11,656 nucleotides of DNA from Thermodesulfatator sp. (GTDB lineage: Bacteria > Desulfobacterota > Thermodesulfobacteria > Thermodesulfobacteriales > Thermodesulfobacteriaceae), in assembly GCA_026993045.1 (NCBI GenBank), contig JALWWR010000196.1, forward strand, positions 1 through 11,656, given 5' to 3'. Position numbers and translations under genes: made by a program. Each line of letters opens with the position of its first letter. Within the stretch, counting starts at the first letter, position 1. Below are positions 7,349 through 11,656 of the stretch, in pieces. Below the pieces are notes generated by a model, which was not told where the DNA came from, did not search any database, and saw only the letters and a list, made by a program, of their open reading frames with translations.

Positions 7349-8677
7349 ATGAGCGCCAAGAAGGAGCTGGAGAAAAAACTGTTAGAACTGGGCAAGGAAG
7401 GGGCCATTACTTACGAGGCCCTAAATGAGATCTTGCCCGAAAGTTACGACGATCCCGAAAAGATCGAAGAAATCTTTGATTTCTTATCCCGGAACAACAT
7501 CGAGGTCTTGGACGAGAAACAGCTCTACGAAAAGGAAGATTGGATCGAGAAAGAGGCCCAGAAAAAGATCCAAGAGCTTTCCACCATCTCGGAAAGCGAA
7601 TTAGAGACCGCGGAAGAAGAGGAAACGATTGAATCCGAAGAGGTTACCACCCTTTATTTGAAGGAGATGGGGAAGTATCCCCTCCTTACTCCAGAGCGAG
7701 AGGCGGAGCTTTCTAAGATTATCCGAACCGGTTTTTACGCCATTGTGGAAGCGGTGGAAAAGCACCCCTCCGAAGTGCCGGAGATCAAGGCCCTGCAGGC
7801 TGAGATTGCCCTGTGGCGGAAACGGGACCCGGGGCTTAAACCCAAAAAGAGCCTCCTCAACTTTTTGGTCAAGTGCATCCAGGAAATGAAGGAAAAGTAC
7901 CCGGAAGAAGAGACCTTACAGGAGCTCTATCAAGAGACCATGCTTCGGGCCCAGGAGATCGAGCGGGCTAAGGACGAGATGGTGCGGGCCAACCTCCGGC
8001 TAGTAGTCTCCATTGCCAAGCGCTACATTGGGCAGGGGCTGCCCCTGGCGGATCTCATCCAGGAGGGGAACCTCGGGCTTATGCGAGCGGTATTCCGTTT
8101 TGACTATCGCAAGGGGAACAAGTTCAGCACCTATGCCTCCTGGTGGATCCGGCAGGCCATCACCCGGGCCATCCTGGACAAGACTCGCACCATCAGGCTT
8201 CCGGTACATTTTCTAGAGTTGCGCAGCCAGTTTTTTAAGGCCTTTTATGAGTTAGTGAAGGAACTCGGCCGCGAGCCCACTCCGGCCGAGCTTTCCGAGC
8301 GGACCGGGCTTCCCCGGGAGAAGATCTTGGCCATCTTTGAGGCCTCTAGAGAACCGGTCTCTCTGGAACTTCCCATTGGGGATGAGGACAGCACCCTGGG
8401 AGACTTCATCGAGAACAAGGACAGTCCTTCCCCTTACGAGGAGGTAAAAGACAAAGATCTTTCGGAAAAGATCCGGAGCCTCCTTTCCACTCTTTCCCCG
8501 CGGGAAGAGAAGATCATTCGTCTGCGCTTTGGAATTGGGGAAGAAGGGGAGTACACCTTGGAAGAAATTGGAAAGCGCTTTGGGGTCTCCCGGGAGCGTA
8601 TCCGTCAGATTGAAAAGAAGGCCTTGGCCCGTCTGCGCCAGATGACCCAAAAAGAGAACCTGAGGTACAAGGAATAA
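7349..8677 (+). CDS. rpoD: RNA polymerase sigma-70 factor, RpoD/SigA type
   Basis: Sigma subunit that directs RNA polymerase to promoters. The 442 residues show the full group-1 layout: region 1.1 (about 1-60), an acidic linker (about 80-98), region 1.2 (about 100-127, TLYLKEMGKYPLLTPEREAEL), a short non-conserved insert (about 130-207), region 2 (about 210-283) with RANLRLVVSIAKRY, LIQEGNLGLMRAV and FSTYASWWIRQAITRAI, region 3 from IRLPVH (282-287) to EPVSLELPIGDEDSTLGDFIE, and region 4 (about 377-432) ending in helix-turn-helix YTLEEIGKRFGVSRERIRQIEKKALARLR. Region 1.1 argues for a primary-type factor. Region 2.2 (VFRFDYRKGN) and the stretch after IRLPVH (FLELRSQFFKAFYELVK) differ from the usual SigA wording, so a group-2 paralogue is possible. 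No dnaG lies upstream, unlike the common arrangement. A 1-base gap separates it from the exported-protein gene, suggesting cotranscription. Confidence 0.93.
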   Translation: MSAKKELEKKLLELGKEGAITYEALNEILPESYDDPEKIEEIFDFLSRNNIEVLDEKQLYEKEDWIEKEAQKKIQELSTISESELETAEEEETIESEEVTTLYLKEMGKYPLLTPEREAELSKIIRTGFYAIVEAVEKHPSEVPEIKALQAEIALWRKRDPGLKPKKSLLNFLVKCIQEMKEKYPEEETLQELYQETMLRAQEIERAKDEMVRANLRLVVSIAKRYIGQGLPLADLIQEGNLGLMRAVFRFDYRKGNKFSTYASWWIRQAITRAILDKTRTIRLPVHFLELRSQFFKAFYELVKELGREPTPAELSERTGLPREKILAIFEASREPVSLELPIGDEDSTLGDFIENKDSPSPYEEVKDKDLSEKIRSLLSTLSPREEKIIRLRFGIGEEGEYTLEEIGKRFGVSRERIRQIEKKALARLRQMTQKENLRYKE

Positions 8678-8678
8678 G

Positions 8679-9176
8679 ATGCGGAAGGGACTAGTAGCCC
8701 TTATGGTCCTTTTAACTTTGGGGGCCGCCGCGGCCTGGGCCTTAGAGTATCGCGACCTTTACGCCCATCTTCCGGATCTTCCCGGCCTAAAAGGTCAGCC
8801 GCCCTCGGGCTCCAGCATTAAGGCCTTTGGAGGCCTGATGCTTCAGGCCCAAAGGCTATATCAGGCCTCGCCCCAGCGGACTCTAGAGGCGCAGATCCAT
8901 ATAGGGCCAGCGGTGACCATGATGTGGATGCCCTTTTCCATCCAGGTCTCTTATGACAATCCTGAAGAACGCCTGGACACGGTCTCGGTGGAGGGGTTTC
9001 CGGCCAAGCTGATCTGGCACAAAAAAGAAAAACGGGGCGAACTTTACGTCCTCCTAAGTGAAAAGGGCCAGGCCAAGGCCCTTTTCACCTTACAATTTCA
9101 GGGGTTCTCTTGGGAAGAGATTCAAAAATTTCTTCCCCACTTCCGCCTCTCAGAGCTCCTTCCTAAGCTTCCCTAG
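8679..9176 (+). CDS. Small exported protein of unknown function
   Basis: I do not recognise a family with confidence. The 165-residue product begins MRKGLVALMVLLTLGAAAAW, a clear Sec signal peptide likely cut near residue 20-22 (AWA-LEY), with no lipobox cysteine and no later membrane helix, so a soluble periplasmic protein is likely. The mature part looks like alternating strands (SIQVSYD, DTVSVEGFPAKLIWHKK, GELYVLLSEKGQAKALFTLQFQG) followed by a helix (SWEEIQKFLPHFRLSEL). That pattern loosely recalls RseB/LolA- or DUF4367-type folds, but this is only a shape resemblance. The ATG has an AAGGA site close upstream, inside the end of the sigma factor gene, and lies one base after its stop. Its end overlaps the converging regulator gene by 14 bases. 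A perfect 12-bp inverted repeat lies inside the coding region (9058-9088). Confidence 0.8.
   Translation: MRKGLVALMVLLTLGAAAAWALEYRDLYAHLPDLPGLKGQPPSGSSIKAFGGLMLQAQRLYQASPQRTLEAQIHIGPAVTMMWMPFSIQVSYDNPEERLDTVSVEGFPAKLIWHKKEKRGELYVLLSEKGQAKALFTLQFQGFSWEEIQKFLPHFRLSELLPKLP
9058..9088. repeat. Perfect 12-bp inverted repeat with 7-base loop inside the exported-protein gene
   Basis: Arms GTGAAAAGGGCC (9058-9069) and GGCCCTTTTCAC (9077-9088) are exact reverse complements around the loop AGGCCAA. The RNA of either strand would form a strong hairpin. There is no T-run after it in either direction, so it is not a classical intrinsic terminator. It lies about 75 bases past the stop of the converging regulator gene, where it could still slow or protect the end of that transcript. 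Confidence 0.75.
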
Positions 9177-9789
9177 TCCCCTTTAGGGCCTCGGCTAGCA
9201 CGTGGAGGACCTCCCGGGGATGCTGATAGAGCTCTTTTTGCTGGGCGATCTCTCCTACATCCTGGCCTTGGACCCGGAGCCCCCGAAGCCGGGAGGCCAC
9301 CTCCGAGCCGGAAATAGGAAAGTGAAGCCCTTTCAAATGGGCCAGGACTTCTGCCGGCCAGCCTACCCCTAAGATTTGGGCCCCTTCTTCAATTACGGAA
9401 GAAAAGAAGATCAGGGCGTCCCGCCCCTCTTTTATCTCTCGGTAGGCCAGTTTGGCCAGGCCCCCGGCGGTGTGGGCCCGGGGGCTCTTTTCTTGTAGTT
9501 CCCCCTCTAGTTTTTGCATTACCAATTCGGGGTCCGCCCGCAGAATGTTCCTTACGGTCTGGCGGGTAAGGCCCAAGAAGGCTGCAATGTCGTCTTCGGT
9601 CTTGAATCCTTCTTCGGCCAAGACTACAGCGTAAGCGGCTTCCATTAAGCTGGTCACCCAGGTGAGATTTCGGAGTTCGATCAATTTCTTAGGTCCCCCT
9701 AAGATCTCAAGGGCCTTTAGAAAGACCCTCAAGGCCTGGGCGTCGAGATCCCGTTCCTTGATCTCTTCCGCTCCCAGGATGATAGGCAT
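9163..9789 (-). CDS. Helix-turn-helix regulator, possibly of the 'near-KaiC' regulatory-domain family
   Basis: From ATG 9789 the product is 208 residues, cytosolic and mostly helical. A clear helix-turn-helix sits at about 65-85 (TEDDIAAFLGLTRQTVRNILRA), directly after LTWVTSLMEAAYAVVLAEEG. This segment recalls the TIGR03879 'near_KaiC' probable regulatory domain, described next to KaiC-like genes in some thermophiles; I recall the pattern but could not search. The C-terminal part (about 105-205) has no motif I recognise; it may be a sensing or oligomerisation domain. No KaiC-like gene is in the window. The start is set by GAGGAGGT seven bases upstream; an in-frame GTG at 9798 overlaps that site and is rejected. 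It diverges from lgt and converges on the exported-protein gene with a 14-base overlap. Targets are unknown; autoregulation from the short divergent gap is plausible. Confidence 0.75.
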   Translation of the reverse strand: MPIILGAEEIKERDLDAQALRVFLKALEILGGPKKLIELRNLTWVTSLMEAAYAVVLAEEGFKTEDDIAAFLGLTRQTVRNILRADPELVMQKLEGELQEKSPRAHTAGGLAKLAYREIKEGRDALIFFSSVIEEGAQILGVGWPAEVLAHLKGLHFPISGSEVASRLRGLRVQGQDVGEIAQQKELYQHPREVLHVLAEALKGTREA

Positions 9790-9796
9790 GGCCCCC

Positions 9797-9804
9797 ACCT
9801 CCTC
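9797..9804 (-). promoter_or_regulatory. Ribosome binding site fixing the regulator start
   Basis: GAGGAGGT on the minus strand, seven bases before ATG 9789. It excludes the GTG at 9798, which lies within it. Confidence 0.8.
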
Positions 9805-9858
9805 GCTAGTTTTTCCATTAAAAAATTAAGGCTTCAAAAGGGCTTTGGCCAGGAGACT

Positions 9859-9885
9859 TTGCCATTTCAAGGGGTGTTTTATAAT
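9859..9885 (+). promoter_or_regulatory. Possible lgt promoter with TATAAT overlapping the start codon
   Basis: TTGCCA (9859-9864), 15 bases, then a perfect TATAAT (9880-9885) that runs into the ATG at 9884. Transcription would begin near 9892-9893, exactly at the next in-frame ATG (9893), which would give a leaderless message. The 15-base spacer is short. The same stretch also holds AAGGGGTG (9869-9876), a fair ribosome binding site for ATG 9884, which would require a promoter further upstream. The two readings compete. Confidence 0.35.
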
Positions 9886-10690
9886 GCAAGACATGCTTCC
9901 CTATCCTCAAATAGACCCGGAAATATTTCGGATCGGCCCCCTTTCGGTCCGTTGGTACGGGATGATGTATCTTTTAGGGTTCCTGGCGGCTTATTTCTTG
10001 GCCCGCTACCAATTGAAAGAAAGGGGGTTGAAGGAGCTCTATCCGGTCCTAGACGACGTCCTTTTTTGGGCCGGGGTAGGACTAGTGGTAGGGGCGCGGT
10101 TGGGACACGTCTTTTTTTATTATCCCGGCTATTATCTGAAACATCCCTTGGAGATAGTAGCGGTCTGGAAGGGGGGCATGTCCTTTCACGGTGGCTTGTT
10201 AGGGGCCGTCTTAGCGGGCTGGCTCTGCGTTCGGCGCAAGGGGCTCTCCTTTTTTTGGTGGGCGGACCTCTTAGTAGTTACAGCTCCTATCGGATTGGGC
10301 CTGGGGCGAATCGGCAATTTTATAAACGGAGAACTTTTCGGACGGCCCACCGATCTACCCTGGGCCATGGTCTTTCCGGCGGGGGGACCGGTGCCTCGAC
10401 ATCCCTCCCAACTTTACGAGGCCTTGGGGGAGGGGCTCTTTCTTTTCCTGGTCCTCTGGTCCCTTAGGCGTAAACCTTGGGCTCCGGGAACCAAGCTGGC
10501 CCTCTTCATGGTGTTGTACGGGACGATCCGGTTTTTTATCGAGTTTTTTCGTCAACCCGACGTAGGGGTCTCTCTTTTTTGGGGGTGGATGACCCGGGGG
10601 CAGTTTTTTTGTTTACTTATGGTTCTGGCTGGGGGGTTCCTTTGGGGGTGGCGCCGAGGCCGAAAGGAGGGCCCGTATCTTACGGGCTAA
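9884..10690 (+). CDS. lgt: Prolipoprotein diacylglyceryl transferase Lgt
   Basis: Inner-membrane enzyme that transfers diacylglycerol from phosphatidylglycerol to the lipobox cysteine of prolipoproteins, the first step of lipoprotein maturation. The 268-residue product has about seven membrane helices. Family motifs are all present: RWYGMMYLLGF (23-33), GGMSFHGGLLG with H102, the signature GRIGNFINGELFGR (141-154) with R142 and N145, HPSQLYEA (173-180), and YGTIRFFIEFFRQPD with R216. These correspond to E. coli Tyr26, His103, Arg143, Asn146 and Arg239. Start ATG 9884 is supported by AAGGGGTG seven bases upstream. ATG 9893 (MLPYPQIDPEIF, a common Lgt beginning) is the alternative; a TTG at 9845 would add 13 residues unlike Lgt. 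The efflux adaptor in this window would be one substrate. Its last 78 bases are antisense to the end of the prephenate dehydrogenase gene. Confidence 0.97.
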   Translation: MQDMLPYPQIDPEIFRIGPLSVRWYGMMYLLGFLAAYFLARYQLKERGLKELYPVLDDVLFWAGVGLVVGARLGHVFFYYPGYYLKHPLEIVAVWKGGMSFHGGLLGAVLAGWLCVRRKGLSFFWWADLLVVTAPIGLGLGRIGNFINGELFGRPTDLPWAMVFPAGGPVPRHPSQLYEALGEGLFLFLVLWSLRRKPWAPGTKLALFMVLYGTIRFFIEFFRQPDVGVSLFWGWMTRGQFFCLLMVLAGGFLWGWRRGRKEGPYLTG

Positions 10691-11452
10691 GGCCTGTCTT
10701 TCTTTAAAATATTTTAGGTAGGCCTCTCGATCCCGCCGGGCGATAATCTCGGAAAGCTCCCGGGAAAGTTTCCAGAAAAGCTCCCGGGTTTCGTCTCCCA
10801 AAGGGTTGTCAAACTGAATAGCGGTATATAGTTCCGGATCTTGAGGGGCCAGACGGGAGAAGATCTCCAGTTGTCTTCGGAAACTGGGGGTGGAAAGTTG
10901 GACCAGTTTTTCTAAAGAAAGGCCGCTTTCTTCAATGGTCTTTCCCAAGACCAACAACCAGAAATGATTTAGGACCTGGACTAGGCTCATAATCCGGTCG
11001 TGTTCTTCGGGGGAGACGGTGACGGTCAGAGCCCCCCGTTCCTCAAGAAAGGTCTTAAACCATTGGTACCAAGAGTTTCCTCGGGCCGGACATAGGGCTA
11101 CGGTTTGGCCTGAAAGGTCTTTTTCATAAGGCCCGAAGAGGGGATGGGCGCCCACTACTTCGCAGGAGGTGGCCTCTAGCATGAGTTTTACTTCCCGGGC
11201 TTTTAAAGAACAAAGATCAATGAGTCCGGCCTCGCGGGGAAGGTAAGGACCTATCTCTCGGACCACCTCTGGGAAGACGGCCATGGGGACCGCTACCATT
11301 ACGACCTGAGATCTTTGAGCCAGCTCGCAGTTGCTTAAAGGGGTTCCCCGATCCGAGACCAAGACCTTTAGGCCGGCCTCCCTAAAGATCCGGGCAAACC
11401 AGGCCCCCATTTTTCCATGACCACCAATGACGCCAAGGACCGAGGGGTTCAT
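10613..11452 (-). CDS. tyrA: Prephenate dehydrogenase (TyrA type, without chorismate mutase domain)
   Basis: Cytosolic NAD(P)-dependent enzyme that converts prephenate to 4-hydroxyphenylpyruvate in tyrosine synthesis. The 279 residues begin with a Rossmann fold (VLGVIGGHGKMGAWFARIF, G10-G11-x-G13-x-x-G16). They resemble the dehydrogenase half of E. coli T-protein TyrA, including VVGAHPLFGPY (His103, E. coli His197), VLNHFWLLVLG (His163, E. coli His257) and STPSFRRQLE...LAPQDPELYTAI (Arg192, E. coli Arg294). The N-terminal AroQ mutase domain of E. coli TyrA is absent. A Pro-rich tail (about 264-279, SASAPPPKEPPSQNHK) is not typical of the family; it is encoded within the 78-base antisense overlap with lgt. 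No clear ribosome binding site precedes ATG 11452; the start overlaps the stop of the upstream gene in ATGA, so translational coupling is likely. Confidence 0.92.
   Translation of the reverse strand: MNPSVLGVIGGHGKMGAWFARIFREAGLKVLVSDRGTPLSNCELAQRSQVVMVAVPMAVFPEVVREIGPYLPREAGLIDLCSLKAREVKLMLEATSCEVVGAHPLFGPYEKDLSGQTVALCPARGNSWYQWFKTFLEERGALTVTVSPEEHDRIMSLVQVLNHFWLLVLGKTIEESGLSLEKLVQLSTPSFRRQLEIFSRLAPQDPELYTAIQFDNPLGDETRELFWKLSRELSEIIARRDREAYLKYFKERQALARKIRALLSASAPPPKEPPSQNHK
10671..10700 (+). terminator. Possible terminator hairpin at the end of lgt
   Basis: GCCCGTA (10671-10677), TCT loop, TACGGGC (10681-10687) form a perfect 7-bp stem ending just before the lgt stop codon TAA (10688-10690). 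A loosely T-rich stretch (TGTCTTTCTTT) follows after about eight bases. The T-run is late and broken, so termination would be weak. On the other strand the hairpin lies inside the prephenate dehydrogenase coding region. Confidence 0.35.
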
Positions 11453-11656
11453 TTAGCAGCCGTCTGGGTGTTACAGGAAAGGCGAAGTTTTTGACAGGCC
11501 AAAGGAGTAGTAAGGAGGTACCAACGCCGGCCCCGGGGTCCCAGGAAATACCACCGGCCCTTTTCAAACTTCACGGCCTGGGCCCCGTGGTATTCTTTAA
11601 GCAAAAGGACCTCTTTTAAGGATAGGGCGCCAGGATGGGGGCTTTGGACTTTGGTC
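11449..11656 (-). CDS. C-terminal end of an unrecognised protein, coupled to tyrA
   Basis: A reading frame enters from the right edge and runs 68 codons to TGA at 11451-11449. The start lies outside the window. The visible end is basic and aromatic, with a doubled pattern GRWYFLGPRG then RRWYLLTT and a tail LACQKLRLSCNTQTAAK containing two cysteines. I do not recognise a family. The frame is open throughout, and its stop overlaps the tyrA start in ATGA, the same arrangement seen in the efflux operon, which supports it as a real gene cotranscribed with tyrA. An aromatic-pathway role would be a guess from position alone. Confidence 0.6.
   Translation of the reverse strand, partial: TKVQSPHPGALSLKEVLLLKEYHGAQAVKFEKGRWYFLGPRGRRWYLLTTPLACQKLRLSCNTQTAAK

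Noticed and set aside
9859..10467. A 202-residue plus-strand frame inside lgt.
   Set aside because: It is a shadow of lgt, whose own frame has all catalytic motifs; the alternative is Ser/Arg/Gly-rich with no motif.
1..11656. The very frequent AGGCC/GGCC words as a dispersed functional repeat.
   Set aside because: They fall mostly in Ala (GCC), Gly and Arg codon contexts across unrelated genes, so codon preference explains them; I cannot count enrichment properly here.
1..11656. CRISPR arrays, insertion sequences, tRNA or rRNA genes.
   Set aside because: No regularly spaced repeats, transposase motifs, tRNA-like arms or rRNA segments were seen on either strand.

Overview
The window looks like a compact chromosomal segment of a diderm, probably thermophilic bacterium. 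The protein style (rich in Lys, Glu, Arg and Leu), the tight packing and the gene content fit Thermodesulfobacteriota-type lineages. That placement is an inference from overall feel, not from a search. A TolC-type outer-membrane channel, a lipoprotein adaptor and Lgt show directly that the cell envelope has two membranes and processes lipoproteins. I see no rRNA, tRNA, CRISPR array, transposase or phage gene. No stretch longer than about 110 bases lacks a gene.

Left part (1-7238, all minus strand, so read right to left): a degenerate KptA/Tpt1-like protein gene (6522-7238), then a complete tripartite efflux pump. The pump consists of a TolC-like outer-membrane factor (5107-6453), a lipoprotein periplasmic adaptor (3944-5110) and an RND inner-membrane pump (744-3947). 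The pump genes are translationally coupled by ATGA overlaps. After a 36-base gap comes a CcsA/CcsB-type haem-handling cytochrome c assembly gene (1-707), cut by the window edge.

Middle (7349-9789): divergent from the KptA-like gene, a sigma-70 factor gene of the RpoD/SigA type (7349-8677) runs on the plus strand. One base later follows a small exported protein of unknown function (8679-9176). It meets, tail to tail with a 14-base overlap, a minus-strand helix-turn-helix regulator (9163-9789).

Right part (9884-11656): divergent from the regulator, lgt (prolipoprotein diacylglyceryl transferase) overlaps by 78 bases, tail to tail, a minus-strand prephenate dehydrogenase gene (tyrA type). That gene is itself coupled by ATGA to an unrecognised gene entering from the right edge.

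Functional links: Lgt would lipidate the efflux adaptor at its lipobox cysteine. TyrA supplies tyrosine biosynthesis, and CcsA cytochrome c maturation. The most unusual item is the KptA-like protein. It keeps the outline of an RNA 2'-phosphotransferase, but by my alignment all four catalytic residues and the NAD-binding YHGT-type motif are replaced, and it carries a lysine-rich tail. It may be a repurposed RNA-binding pseudoenzyme. Other points to check are a perfect 12-bp hairpin inside the exported-protein gene, a possible leaderless lgt promoter, and the convergent antisense overlaps.
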